From: Ficedula albicollis
Lineage: Eukaryota > Chordata > Aves > Passeriformes > Muscicapidae
NCBI RefSeq assembly: GCF_000247815.1
Contig: NC_021679.1
Location: 37,409,093 to 37,473,092, forward strand
Direction: 5' to 3'
Length of the DNA: 64,000 bases
Shown: piece by piece, positions 1-13,540 of the stretch
How the letters are laid out: each line of letters begins with the position of its first letter
How positions within the stretch are numbered: position 1 is the first letter of the stretch
Position numbers and translations under genes: made by a program
The notes under the pieces: generated by a model
Database searches by the model: none
What the model was told of the DNA's origin: nothing
Seen by the model: only the letters and a program-made list of their open reading frames with translations

Positions 1-791
<791 letters not shown>

Positions 792-1061
792 TCTGTGTGC
801 TGGAGACGAGAGGGCTTTTAAGTTTGTAGGACAATTGTTGTAACTTTCTTTTGGACAGTGTATTCATACTGCAAAGTATATATTTACAAATTCATATTTT
901 CATATAATTTATTTGATGATGACTTAGAATTCAACACAATTTATTAAAAATACTAAAACCCCCAGAAGTTTTTAATTTACATCCAAGTGGGTTAAGGGAA
1001 AACAGGGAAAGGCGAAGCAGGAGATGCAGATCCTGCTCCCTCTCCCCTCGGGAGGAATTCC

Positions 1062-1225
1062 TTCATGGAGAAGGATTGGAAGTGGCCAGGGAGGTTTGGA
1101 GTCCCCATTCCTGGAGGTGTGCAAGGAATTCCTGGGCGTGGCACTGGTGACAATGTGGGGATGGGGAGCAGCTTGGGCTCGGTGACCTCGGAGGGTTTTT
1201 CCATCCTCAGTGATCCTGAAATTCT
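1062..1225 (+). mobile_element. CR1 LINE 3' fragment
   Basis: It shows the CR1 3'-end pattern: GTTTGGAGTCCCCATTCCTGGAGGTG, then a GGCACTGGTGAC segment, then TCGGTGACCTCGGAGGG..TTTCCATCCTCAGTGATCCTG. This is the variant whose end reads 'gatgatcttggaggtcttttccaacctcagtgattctg'. It is a 5'-truncated, non-coding remnant. Confidence 0.75.
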
Positions 1226-1633
1226 TCATGCACTCATTCCAGAACCTTCAGGGCTTGGGCATACCCCAGCAGTGGTGGCACCTCAGAACTTGGGGTCAAA
1301 GTTGGCCATCAGGGACTGGAGAAAGCCAAAAAGCTGAAAATTATTTAATTTATTTGGATTATTGTCATAAAAACCATTCCAGGTGTAAGGATAAAACAGA
1401 CAATGCAAAATACTGACTTTCAGTGAAATAATCCTGAGATTATGTGACTGAAAATACAGAGATCCTTAAACCAGCTCCAGAAAACTGCTGGAGGTCCAGC
1501 CTTTGAGCCGAGCCTAATTAAGCTGAGCTCTGTAGGTTTTCCTCTCCAGATTTATTCTCTAGAGAGAAGTGCTCTTATCTCCATGGCCTTGTCCATAGTT
1601 CCATAGGGAAAATGTTATATTTGAAGTTATCCT
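1226..1633. other. Unique A/T-rich intergenic DNA
   Basis: No coding potential beyond short chance frames, no RNA gene and no repeat family that I recognise. It contains ordinary A/T-rich sequence with a GCCTAATTAAGCTGAGC patch near 1,514. Confidence 0.6.
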
Positions 1634-1995
1634 GCTTCTTCTTCTTCTTCTTCTTCTTCTTCTTCTTCTTCTTCTTCTTCTTCTTCTTCTTCTTCTTCTT
1701 CTTCTTCTTCTTCTTCTTCTTCTTCTTCTTCTTCTTCTTCTTCTTCTTCTTCTTCTTCTTCTTCTTCTTCTTCTTCTTCTTCTTCTTCTTCTTCTTCTTC
1801 TTCTTCTCTTCTTCTTCTTCTTCTTCTTCTTCTTCTTCTTCTTCTTCTTCTTCTTCTTCTTCTTCTTCTTCTTCTTCTTCTTCTTCTTCTTCTTCTTCTT
1901 CTTCTTCTTCTTCTTCTTCTTCTTCTTCTTCTTCTTCTTCTTCTTCTTCTTCTTCTTCTTCTTCTTCTTCTTCTTCTTGTTATTATTATTATTAA
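1634..1995. repeat. (CTT)n microsatellite, about 345 bp, followed by (TTA)5
   Basis: A nearly perfect CTT array with a single phase slip (TTCTCTTC) near 1,806. It ends in GTTATTATTATTATTAA. The slip splits the array in two and explains why translation changes from poly-Phe to poly-Ser. Such pure pyrimidine/purine mirror tracts can form triplex (H) DNA. Confidence 0.97.
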
Positions 1996-2442
1996 TCATT
2001 CTGGGGTTTTTTTGTACAAATTCCATGTATTTTTCTGCCCATTTTATTTGGTAAAAAAAAGCCAAATTTGACTCCTGGAGATGAATTTATTGTTGGAAAA
2101 GCCTCCAAGCACCTCCATGGACAAATTCCCCTGGATGCATTTACTTCTCTTACTCCTTCTGATCACTCTTCTTCATTTTTATTGTGGCTTTTTTGCCTGA
2201 TTTTGGTTTTAGTTTGTTTGGGGTTTTCTTTGTTTTTTTTTTTTTTGGTAAAATGCGAGGATTCATTAATAATTTTTAGATCTTTAGAGCTGATGAGCCC
2301 CAGCCTGGAGGTGGGAAGCTCAAGAGCAGGGACCTGGTGGAGCTGAGTTCCCTGGGTCTGCTCAGCCTGGCAGGAGCCCAGGATCGCTGGGAATGACTCT
2401 GGAAGTTTTTCCCGGCCTGAAGGACTGAGTCTCCCAAAAACC
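1996..2442. other. Unique sequence with poly-T patch
   Basis: No gene seen. It holds a T15 run near 2,232 and a G/C-mixed stretch (2,280-2,420). Chance open frames on both strands have no family resemblance. Confidence 0.55.
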
Positions 2443-2500
2443 CTTTTTTTTTTTTTTTTTTTCCAGGGGGGGGGGTTTTTTTTTTTTTTTTTTTTTTTCC
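2443..2500. repeat. T-tract / G10 / T-tract composite
   Basis: About 19 T, then CCA and ten G (2,466-2,475), then about 23 T, then CCAG again. The CCAG after each T-tract suggests the T-tract end was duplicated around the G run. The same arrangement is seen at 17,930, 20,595 and 52,511, and I read it as a local sequencing or assembly error at a homopolymer. Confidence 0.85.
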
Positions 2501-2839
2501 AGCCTGTCCAAGATTTCCACAGCATTAACCTCCTTTTATTCCCCCCTTTGCCAAGCAGCCACGAGAAGACCCAAAGTTTACATTTTTCAAGAGAGCACTA
2601 AAATCAACAATTTCCTGTGCTCTTCTTACACAGAGACCCCAGGCAGGGAGTCAGGAGGGTTTAGGGATAGCAACTCCTGCCCGTTTGGGATAATGAGGTG
2701 TTCACACTCTAACAGAGCTGGGGGAAGGTGCCAGATCCCTTTTCCACAGCTGGGCAGCAGTGAGGGTGTGAGGGAACATTAAAGGCTCGGGATGGAAAAC
2801 AATAACAAACCAAGAACGGGAGAAAAAACACGGTGTAAA

Positions 2840-2892
<53 letters not shown>

Positions 2893-3106
2893 TAAAAAAG
2901 CAAAGGGGTGGGTGGGTGTGAAGGCTCAGAGTTGTGTTTAGGGGATGCTGATGATTGTCCCAAATAATCCCCCTTCCGTGGGGGTTTTTAGGGGCTGTGC
3001 ACTCTGTTTGTTCTGGAACCCAAAGCCCCCAAAGCAGGCAGCTCTGAGGTGTGTGAACGAAGAACACAGAAAACTGGGGTTCGTTTGTTCTGGAGATGTG
3101 GAGATG
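2501..3106. other. Unique intergenic DNA with an A-tract of about 47 at 2,841
   Basis: A run of about 47 A (2,841-2,887) is the only repeat. The rest is unique and non-coding as far as can be seen. The A-tract could be the tail of a retrotransposon, but no element body is recognised upstream. Confidence 0.55.
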
Positions 3107-3159
3107 CTGCTCTGGGCAGCCTGTGCCACAGCATCCCCACCCTGCCAGCCAGGAATTCC

Positions 3160-3457
3160 CAATTCCCAGTATCCCTACATCCCAACATCCTAATATCCCC
3201 ATATCCAAATATCCCAATATCCCAGTACCCCAGTACCCCAATTCCCAACATCCCAATTCCCAATATCCAAATATCCAATATCCAAATATCCCAATTCCCA
3301 ATATCCTAATATCCCCATATCCAAATATCCAAATATCCCAATATCTCAATATCCCAATTCTCAATATCCCAATGTCCCAATTCCCCATATCCCAATATCC
3401 CAATTCCCAATATCCCAATATTCCAATATCCCAGTATCCCAATATCCCAGTATCCCA
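3160..3457. repeat. CCCAATAT-type minisatellite, left arm
   Basis: A variable 7-9 bp unit (CCCAATAT, CCCAATTC, CCAAATAT, CCCAGTAT) repeated about 36 times. A right arm of the same units (TATCCCAG) continues at 4,155-4,192 after the G run. It arose within CR1, as at 12,027-12,466 and 16,503-17,449. Confidence 0.93.
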
Positions 3458-4155
<698 letters not shown>

Positions 4156-4235
4156 ATCCCAGTATCCCAGTATCCCAGTATCCCAATATCCATCCCTGCC
4201 CTCTGGCAGTGGAAACCATTCCCTGTGTCCTGTCC

Positions 4236-5240
4236 TGGCAGAGGGACAGAATCCCAATCCCTTTCCTGCTCCCACCCTGGGATCAGCCCAGGATTTGGGG
4301 GATTCTGGGTGCCAGGGGACACAGCTGGGACATGTCCAGCTCCTGAGACAAAACCCTGGGATTAGTGGAGGGAAGGAGCAGGAATTCTCCTGCCTGGAGT
4401 GACAGAGCTCAGGAGGAGGAGGGGAGGTGCAGCAGCACAGCCTGGAGCGAAGAAAAACATTTATTAAGAAATATTATAACTGTAAACGACCCAGACACAA
4501 AAGAGGGAAATTTTTTTCTCTTTTTTTTTTTTTTTTTTGCTTTTTTTCCTTTTTTTTTTTTTTTTTTGCTTGTTTTCCTTTCAGTTCTCTCCAGCTGGCC
4601 CGAAGACCCCTGGCAGCAGCTGGAAACCAAAGAGGTTTGGAGCCTGGGAGGAACATGAGCCCCAGACTGTTTGATTGCTCAAACATTGCTCAAAGATTAG
4701 CTGTGCCAAAGCCAGCACCAGGGAGGATAAATCACGTGGCTGGAGCTGAGCTCTGTCCAGGCTGCTCCAGAGAAAGGCAGGATCCAAAGGGGAGAGGAGA
4801 TGGACACGAGCTGGAGCTGCAAAATCACACAGGAGAGCTTCCCACGGGGATGGGGGATAAAACCCAGGCAGGCACTTGCCCCATCCAAAAAAACCCTGCC
4901 TCAAGGCGTCACAGAGATGAGCCAGATGTTCCTCTGGCTCAATAAACCACTATTTTTACCCTAAAAAAAAATATATATATATTAGACAGCAGCTTAGAGG
5001 AGCCATCCATTTTGTCAGTGCTGTTTGCAGAACCCAGGGGTTAAAGTTAAGAAGAGGAAAAAAAAACCCAAACAAACCAAGTTTGACGGTGATCTTGAGT
5101 CCATCTGACTGTGCTGCTTGCTGCTCTCATTTATTTTTACATCCTGAGCTTGGAGCAGGGGGAGAACAGGACGGGGGCTGAGGGGGGTTTGAGGGATGCA
5201 GGAGGGATTCCCTGCTCCATTCCAGGCTGGCTGAGCGTTA
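4236..5240. other. Unique intergenic DNA with T-tracts
   Basis: T-rich stretches at 4,507-4,570 (T18 and T17 with C/G interruptions) and an ATATATATAT patch at 4,971. No gene, RNA or known repeat is recognised in the rest. Confidence 0.55.
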
Positions 5241-5244
5241 CAAA

Positions 5245-5440
5245 CAATCCCAGAAACTCCTGAGCTGGAGAAGACCCACAAGGATCAGAAATCCAACCCC
5301 AAAATCCCACCCTGGCAGCGCTGCCCAAACTTCCCCTGGAGCTCTGGCAGTTTGGGGGATGTCACCATTCCCTGGGGAGCCCCAGCACCTTCTGAAGCAA
5401 AAAATCCTTCCCTAAACTCCAGCCTAAACCCCTCTGGCAC
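5245..5440 (-). mobile_element. CR1 LINE fragment
   Basis: It reads CTGGAGAAGACCCACAAGGATCA..AAATCCAACCC, then GCGCTGCCCAAACTTCCCCTGGAGCTCTGGCAG, then CACCATTCCCTGGGGAGCC, then AATCCTTCCCTAAACTCCAGCCTAAACC. This is the reverse-oriented CR1 subfamily that normally contains 'gtccaaacgctcctggagctctggcag'. It runs straight into a two-copy tandem duplication. Confidence 0.8.
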
Positions 5441-5674
5441 AGCTGGCAAGCTCCTCCTAGAGGGAAAAGCCATCACAGAGGGGTTTGGATGGGCACCAGC
5501 AGGAAACCCCAGTGAGGGGGTTCAGGACCCACCCCAAGCACCCACCCCCTCTGGCCCAGCTGGCAAGCTCCTCCTAGAGGGAAAAGCCATCACAGAGGGG
5601 TTTGGATGGGCACCAGCAGGAAACCCCAGTGAGGGGGTTCAGGACCCACCCCAAGCACCCACCCACCTCCCCCA
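5441..5674. repeat. Two-copy tandem duplication, 117-bp unit
   Basis: AGCTGGCAAGCTCCTCC starts at 5,441 and again at 5,558. The two copies are almost identical through GGACCCACCCCAAGCACCCACC. The near-identity means either a very recent duplication or an assembly duplication. Confidence 0.95.
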
Positions 5675-6867
5675 GCACATCCCAGCCCTCTGCTGCTGCT
5701 TTTGATGCACTTCAGGCTAATTAAGCCCAGTTTAAATATAGCACAGCTCTTCCTTTGCTCCTCCAACCCCAGCCTGGGAGGTTTTTATTTTATTTTTTTT
5801 CTTCCAGGGCCACATGTAAGAACGATCTTTGCTTTGCCTCGCTTTTATTTATAGCTGCTGTTTGCTACTGGCTGCTTCTCAATCCCAAGCAGAACCAGGA
5901 ATTACCCTTAGGAAAGGGAAGAAAAGCCAGGCAGGGTGGGTTTAACTCAGATGTTTCCCCTGGCATGGGCACAGAGCATAATCTGTGACACCCCACTTTT
6001 AATTTTCCAGCTCATTTTCTGCCCACACCTCATCAGAGGTGGAAATTCTTCTCATTTCTCTAATTTTTATTTTTAATTTTTTTCCTGATTTATTTTCCTG
6101 AGTCAGGAGCACTGACACGCAGGAATGGGTCCATGAGGTTTGACCAGGGTTAAAGCAACCCCAAATTTCGTACAAATTACTTTGAAAAAATCTTTGCCCA
6201 CCTTTGCACACCTCTGTTTAAAACCAGTTTCCCTCTAACTATGAGCTGCTACCTTTGGAGGAAAGATCAGTGATCCCAGCTGCAGAGGGGAGAGAAAACA
6301 AGATTATTTTTTTACACTGAAGTGATCATTATTTTGGGGTTGACGTGAAAGGAGAGAAGTGATTTGCCCAAATTCTGGGTCTTTGTGGTGAGGGCATTCA
6401 CAGGGGGTTCAAGACATGAATTCATTGATCTGCTCAATTAAAAAAACACAAATTATTTGCTTTCATCCTACAGCTGTGGCCAGATGTTCTGCAGAGAGGA
6501 AGAGGAAGAGGCTCTTCCTCCCCCAGCCAGAATTTCATTGCAGGTCCCATGGGATATCCAGGGATTCTTTCCCTCACTGCCACCCAAAATCATCCCCTGA
6601 ACAGCCCCCATGTCTTTGATTCTATGGAGTGACCCAAAAAAAATCCCAAATGCCAACTGGGACTTGATTTTCTGGGTGATTATATAAATAACTGGGTAAT
6701 TATATAAATATTGTATCATCTCATGTCCCAGCTCGGCCGGAGAAAATTCCAGCAGAAGATGAAGTTAAATAGGTTAAGGGTGCAGCTTTTCCTGGGGTGG
6801 GATGTTGGGAAAAGCTGCCTCATGCAGGAAAGGGAAGGACAGGATTTGGGTGGGAAAAAAAAGAATT
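5675..6867. other. Unique A/T-rich intergenic DNA
   Basis: No gene or recognised repeat. It includes TTTAAATATAGCACAGC at about 5,730 and an A/T-rich stretch (6,660-6,720) with the direct repeat TAATTATATAAATA. The open frames here are short and unrelated to known proteins. Confidence 0.55.
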
Positions 6868-6932
6868 GAAATATGAATTAAAATATGAATTAAAATTTGA
6901 ATTAAAATTTGAATTAAAATATGAATTAAACA
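6868..6932. repeat. 13-bp tandem array, about 5 copies
   Basis: The unit is AAATATGAATTAA or AAATTTGAATTAA. The first two and last copies carry TAT where the middle copies carry TTT. Confidence 0.9.
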
Positions 6933-6954
6933 TGGAAGGATTCTTGGTGTTGTT

Positions 6955-7045
6955 CCATGCAGGTGGAAGAGTTGGACTCAATCCTTGTGGGATCCAATTC
7001 CAATTCAGGGTATTCCAGGATTCTGTGACTCCAAGAGTATGTGAA
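6955..7045 (+). mobile_element. CR1 LINE 3'-end fragment
   Basis: It contains GAGTTGGACTCAATCCTTGTGGGATCCAATTCCAATTCAGGGTATTCCAGGATTCTGTGAC. This matches the CR1 end 'gagttggactcgatgatccttgtgggtcccttccaactcaggatattctgtgattctgtg', with substitutions and a short deletion. Confidence 0.7.
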
Positions 7046-7740
7046 CAGCAAAATACAGAGGACACATCCTGAGAGATTGGATTAGTTTTAATAATAATAA
7101 TTTTAAAAATTATTAATAATAAAAGTAATTATTCTGCTCTGAAGGCTTTTCTCTTTCTGGAAGTGTGGGGCAGCCTTTCCTTGGGAAAATGGGAACATCC
7201 ATGTCCTGCATCCCAGCAGGCAGCTGAGCCAAAAAAATCCTTTCTGGTGTTGAAGATGCTGCAAAAATCAACATTTTCCCTGCCAGAAGTAACTCAAAGG
7301 CAACATCTGTGTCTTTAAAGAGAATGATTTAGGCCCCAGAGCTGACCTGAATAGGCAGAGCCCAGATCAGAATTCGGGACAGGAGTTTGTTCAAGGCCAG
7401 GCTGGGATTTGGAGCAGCCCCAGGGAGAAGCTCCAGATAATTCCAAGGGCTGCTCACACGTCATTCCCACTTTTTCTCTGCAAAGATCTTTTCACCGAGC
7501 ATGAAAGGAGAGCAAAGAGCTCTGAACTGACATTTGAGATATTTGCAGAGATTATAGAAATGAGAGGTTCCACAGCTGCTGCACAGAGCTGCATTCCTCC
7601 AGCTGGGCATGGGGAGGAGGAGATCCACGGGCAGGAATTAGGGAATATCCTCCTGGGATCCATCCTGGCATCATTCCTGAAATCCAGCCGAGGAATCTCC
7701 TGGGGAAAACAGCACCAAACCTCACCAAAATCCACCCTGA
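7046..7740. other. Unique intergenic DNA
   Basis: An AAT-rich patch at 7,085-7,130, otherwise mixed unique sequence. No gene or RNA seen. Confidence 0.5.
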
Positions 7741-7744
7741 GGCC

Positions 7745-7886
7745 GTTCCCTCTCCTCCTGTCCCTGTTCCTGGGAGCAGATCCCAAATCCCCCCGGCTGT
7801 GCCCTCCTGGCAGGGAATTCCAGAGAGGGAAAAGATCCCTCGGGATCCTCCTTTGCTCCAGCCTGAGCCCCTTCCCATTTCCCTCA
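7745..7886 (+). repeat. Left flank of dispersed fat-minisatellite repeat (copy 1)
   Basis: About 140 bp is nearly identical, in reverse orientation, to 22,342-22,480. The last 90 bp are nearly identical to 54,419-54,508 in the same orientation. Landmarks are CTCCTGTCCCTGTTCCTGGG, GGCAGGGAATTCCAGAGAG and CTCCAGCCTGAGCCCC. It then enters the TTCCCATTTCCCTCAGG minisatellite. The family is unidentified and no coding capacity is seen. Confidence 0.85.
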
Positions 7887-8895
<1,009 letters not shown>

Positions 8896-9836
8896 ATTCC
8901 CTTCCCTGCACACCCTCCACCCTCTCCATGTCTCCCTGGTCTTGTCTTGTTTCCATATGGGAAAATCGCTGCTCTTTACATGGCATTTCGTTTCTTCTGG
9001 GAGTTAAATCCCAATTCTTTTCCTTGCTCTTGTCTGTCCCACTAAGTGTTTGGCAAATCCCAGCCCAGTCCTGTGGCATTGGCAGGAGAAAAACAAAAAA
9101 TGCTTTAATTATGATCCAGCCCAGGGTGAGGCAGGGAGCAACAGAGAGCTGCAGGAATTATTGTTATTTGTGTGTGGAAGGCTGGAAAATAGTTGGAAGT
9201 ATCCAACTATGAGGAATTCACGACTGGGATTTGCTCTCCCAAATATTCCAGCCTTGCTGTGTACAGGCTGTGACTCACCCTGGAGGAAATTGTGGATTTC
9301 AGGCCACCCTGTGCATTTCCCCTGATCCTTTCTGGATCATTTGGACAAACCATTATTCCCTATTCTTTGTTTTGACCAGGATGAGGAAAAAAAAAAAAAC
9401 AAACCAAAAACCAAACAACAAAAACAGCCAGGTGACTGAATCATTTCCTCTTATCTCCAAGTTATCCCAGCAAAAACCTCGCCCAACTGTCTTGGGAATG
9501 ACTTAGTGTATCCAGTTATTGTGCTCAGGGAGCCTGTGGGTGGCTATTTCAATACATCCAGGGCTTTTTTTTTCCCCTCTATAATTCTCCTTTTCAAACA
9601 TTTTACAAGCTCTCCAGGGTGGGGAGGTTCCCAGCCTCCCACTGGTTTTGCAAAAGCCCAGCCAGAGGGTTTCTATTTGCAGGGGTTCCAATAATACTTG
9701 ATTTGAAGGAGTGCAAGGCTGCCTGGTTTTCCAGGAGATGAGAAAAACTGGCAGAGAAAAGGGGGATAATGATGGGAAAGGTGGGAAGGGCTGGCTGGTG
9801 CTGTACAGGCAGGCAAAGGTGTTTCAGAGCTGTCAG
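8896..9836. other. Unique intergenic DNA
   Basis: No gene or recognised repeat. It has an A12 run near 9,387 with an AACAAACC-rich patch, and T/C-rich sequence near 9,570. Confidence 0.5.
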
Positions 9837-10031
9837 GTGTCCTGGTGTGAAGGACAGGTGTCTGCCAATAAAGGCAGGAGCTTCTCTTTGAAATGGAGAA
9901 TGTAAACCCCTCCCTACAAATTATTACTATAATTTTGAAATTAAGGGGCTCTCAGCAAAGATATGGGAATTAGCAATAACAGTTCTTGACTAGGAGAATT
10001 AAAATAGCAATGCAGTATTACAAAGAACAAT
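9837..10031 (-). mobile_element. 3' fragment of ERV-type LTR (copy e, reverse strand)
   Basis: It starts GTGTCCTGGTGTGAAGGAC and runs to ATTACAAAGAACAAT, the reverse complement of the 3' block of the LTRs at 25,748 and 45,029. It breaks off at ATTGTTCTTTG, just beside the place where the G run ends in the 45,029 copy. No G run is present here and no 5' part is found. Confidence 0.8.
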
Positions 10032-11985
10032 TTTTGCCAAGGCACTTCCCAAACTTTGCAATTTTTCAACTTTTCAAATCCTCCCCGTGTCCCTTTTCCA
10101 ACAGTTCCTCTGTGCATCCCTTTCCTGTCACCACTCCCATTGGAATTCCTGCCTTCCTTGCCGGGCTTTAAGCTCCGAGTTTAAATTATTTTTCCACAAC
10201 AATAATAATTATTTTCCACAATAATAATCCTTTCTCTTATCAGCAGGGCAGATTAATTTTCCCAAGCATGGTTGGTGTCTCGTTGTCTCCCTGATTAGAC
10301 AAATTCTGCTCCTGGATGAGCACAGGCTTGGAATTAAGGGCAGGAAAAGCCCCAAAGTAAAGCCCTGCCTTGGAGAGCATCTTCCTCCCACCCCAGCCAA
10401 GGCAAACACAGAGCATATTGTGTGCTCATCCCTCCAGATGGGATTTAGGGAAACTTCCCAGGCATTCTGGAACAGCAGCAGGATGTGTGAGTGTCAAAGC
10501 CTCCCTTCAGCCCAGGGCTCTTCCAGGGCAGGAGGAGCAGAAATAACTTCCCAAATCATTCAAGGAACACAAGAGCTGCCGTGTTCCAGTTGGATTTGGG
10601 GGCTTGCAGCGTCCTCACAGTTTAGTTATGAGCTGGAGGTGTTTCTTCCAGTTGTCCTCACGCTTTTTCTGTGAATTTGCCTTAATTGCTCTTATTTTCG
10701 TTAACAGCTTGATGATCATTATCATGATTCAGCCCCAGCTCTGAGGGATGGCACCAGCAGGGATAAACTTTGTGCCAACACAGCCCCAGGAGCTAGAAAC
10801 ACTTGGGAAAAGCAAACCCCTTGTGTTTCCCTGGGATAACATCATAAAAGCACAAACACAGAGCTCTCACCCCAGGAATTAATTCCTTTAAAGCCTCCTT
10901 CACCTGAAAGCCCAGCCCCTCCAGACTCGTTCTATTTTACCCAGCCTAGGCAAGAATTTCATTTAATTCTTAAATCCTGCCTTTGGATGAGACCAGAAAC
11001 GATTCCAAAGCCCCTGGTAAATATTTCCTGGTGTTTTCCTGGGGGAAGACTGAGCGACCCCAAAGCCAAATTCCCTCCTGCTTTATCCCTGTGCTCAGGC
11101 AGCCACTTCAGAAAATCCTTGGCTTAAACTTGTGCTCCCTGCTTCCCACGGGATCTGGTTTGGATCACAGGGATGATTCCATGTCCTGGAAGAGTGAATT
11201 CACCTGTTGGGAAAATGTTTGGATTCCCTGGGTGATCAGTGACCACTTTGTGTTGAGCCAATCAGGCACATCCTATAAACATCCCCCCACTAATTAACAT
11301 CCCAATTAACACCCTCTTTATTCTTAATGAGCACTCAAGACCAATAAATCCCTTTATCTCCTCTTTTTTTTCCCCACTAAAAATGATGTGGATCACGCCC
11401 CAGTACACACAGAGCATCTCAAACCCACAACCAGCAGCCTGGAGAAATTAATATCTTAATCTCCTGGAGATTTTTAAATATTAACTTCAGCTGCTGAGAA
11501 TGGATTATGGACTCAGAAACCGATCATCATTTCCCCCTAAATAACTGCTAAAATTGGAGAAACATGTCTGGTGTGTGGGGAAATCAATGCTCCATTGCTA
11601 AAAGGCCTGAGTGCCATGGGAATATTTCTGGGCTCCTGACACCTCATTAAGTTGTTGAACAACACCCCAATTTATTGTCCTGTCCAGTGACCACAGAAAT
11701 TCTTAAAACTAAGCAGAGGAAAAAAAAAAGTAGGCATTTTTCAGCCTCCCTGCAGGAAAGGAGACACCAAGGAAATGTGAAATATGGGATAACAGAGGGT
11801 TGCAACACAGAGCAAATTCCAAATCTGCCTGTGAATCCCACAGGGAATAAATAAATTTGCAATTGTCCCAGTCACAGTGGGCACAGAAAGTCTGCTATGG
11901 GCTGCTCTGGCTGGTTTATATTTTATATCCAGAGGGAGAATCTCCAGTCCTTGGAGCATCTCTGTGGCCTCCTCAGGATTCACTC
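10032..11985. other. Unique A/T-rich intergenic DNA
   Basis: No gene recognised. It is A/T-rich, with several short blocks that look constrained (low repeat content, clustered TAATTA- and CTTTAA-like motifs), for example 10,670-10,735 (GCTTGATGATCATTATCATGATTC) and 11,440-11,540. Function cannot be told from sequence alone. Confidence 0.45.
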
Positions 11986-12466
11986 CAGCTGCTTCTCTGT
12001 GCCAGGGCTCCCTCACCCTCCCAGCCAGGAATTCCCAATATCCCAATATCCCAATGTCCTAATATCCAAATATCCCAATTCCCAATATCCCAATACCCCA
12101 ATATCCCAATATCCCAGTATCCCAATATCCCAATATCCCAATACCCCAATATCCCAATTCCCAATATCCCAATATACCAATATACCAATATCCAAATCCC
12201 CAGTATCCCAATACCCCAATATCCCAATATCCCAATATCCCAGTGTGCCAATTCCCAATATACCAATATACCAATATACCAATATACCAATATCCAAATT
12301 CCCAATATCCCAATACCCCAATATCCAAATCCCCAGTATCCCAATACCCCAATATCCCAATATCCCAATGTGCCAATTCCCAATATACCAATATCCCAAT
12401 ATCCCAATATCCAAATTCCCAATATCCAAATATCCCAATATACCAATTCCCAATATCCCAATATCT
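11986..12466 (-). mobile_element. CR1 fragment with AATATCCC minisatellite expansion
   Basis: The left edge CAGCTGCTTCTCTGTGCCAGGGCTCCCTCACCCTCCCAGCCAGGAATTCCC is a reverse-oriented CR1. From 12,027 it continues as about 440 bp of 7-9 bp units (CCCAATAT, CCCAATAC, CCAATATA, CCAAATTC). A partial higher-order pattern is visible: CCAAATCCCCAGTATCCC recurs at about 12,193 and 12,326, and GTGCCAATTCCCAATATA at about 12,244 and 12,370. No CR1 follows on the right. Confidence 0.85.
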
Positions 12467-13205
12467 AGCCAGACCCACCCCTGCTGCAGCAGTGAGCATT
12501 TGGTGTGAGCAGAGCTCCCCCAGTGCATGGAGCTGACCCTTCCATCCATGGCCCTTGGTGCTGTGCTGGGACTTTCCACCTCCATCCCCACTATCCCCAT
12601 GGGAAGGCTGAGGGTTCCATGCCAGCTTTAAAGGGAATGCTCTGACCCCCAGGAATTCAGGCCCAGTGGATGCCCAGAATCCTGACTCCCCCACGCAGCT
12701 CCTGTGAAGCATTCCAGAGCCGAGGCTCCTTTTTTGACTGCCCTGATTAGTAAGCGAAGCATGTGGGAGGTGGAGGAAGGGAAAGCAGGGGAGGGGGTGG
12801 GCAAGGATGCCAAGAACCAAGCACTGTCTTCAGTGGGAACAGTCAACAGGACAAGGGGGCCAAGGGGTCAATTAATTTACAACAGCTTTCAGCATCAGAC
12901 ATATTAACTGTTCAGAGCATCAAAAATCCGTGCTCTCCCTCCTGGCGGCAGGTAACAGAGCCCGGCAAGGCAGCACCTCTGATTTATTATTAACCACGAG
13001 CCAGGTGCCTGCCTGGGGAGGAGGAGGAGGAGGGAGGAGGGAGGAGGCTGCTCCTCCCAGCTCCTCCCTGCTGCCAGCCGCTGCTCCAGATGTGCTGGGA
13101 GCAGGAGGGAGGCGATGCCTGCAGGATGCACCCGTGGGAGGGTGGAGGGTTTGGGGTGCCCCAAGGGTGCAGAGGCAAAGGGAACGCTCTTTGTGATCCT
13201 GGTTT
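12467..13205. other. Unique DNA with candidate conserved non-coding block
   Basis: No coding exon recognised. 12,860-13,015 (GTCAATTAATTTACAACAGC .. TTTATTATTAACCACG) is repeat-free and A/T-rich with homeodomain-like TTAATT cores, and could be a conserved non-coding element. 13,018-13,060 is a GGAGGA-rich patch. Confidence 0.4.
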
Positions 13206-13207
13206 TT

Positions 13208-13500
13208 TATAGAATCCCAGACTGGTTTGGGTTGGGAAGGGACCTTAAAGATCCTCTTATTCCCTTCCACAGGCAGGGACACATTCCACCATTCAGGTTT
13301 CTCCAAGCCCCAATGCCCAGCCTGGCCTTGGACACTTCAGGGATGAGGCAGCCACAGCTGCTCTGGGCACCCTGTGCCAGGGCCTGCCCACCCTCACAGC
13401 CAAAAATCTCTTCCCAAATCCCATCTAACCCTGTCCTCTGGCAGTGGGTTCCCCATCCCTTTCCTTGTTCTGTCCTCCATCCCTTGTCCCCAGTCCCTCT
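13208..13500 (-). mobile_element. CR1 LINE 3' fragment
   Basis: It reads ATAGAATCCCAGACTGGTTTGGGTTGGGAAGGGACC, then CAGGCAGGGACACATTCCACC, TGGCCTTGGACACTTCAGGG, TGCTCTGGGCACCCTGTGCCAGGGCC and CCCTGTCCTCTGGCAGTGGG. This is a well-preserved reverse-oriented CR1 3' region. It is useful as a reference: it has no AATATCCC expansion at the site where three other copies do. Confidence 0.92.
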
Positions 13501-13540
13501 CCTACCTACCCACCAAATTTCTACTTATCATTCTCTTTTA

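Noticed and set aside
1559..2065. Poly-Lys/Arg and poly-Phe/Ser frames
   Set aside because: Translations of the (CTT)n microsatellite; the residue switch is the phase slip.
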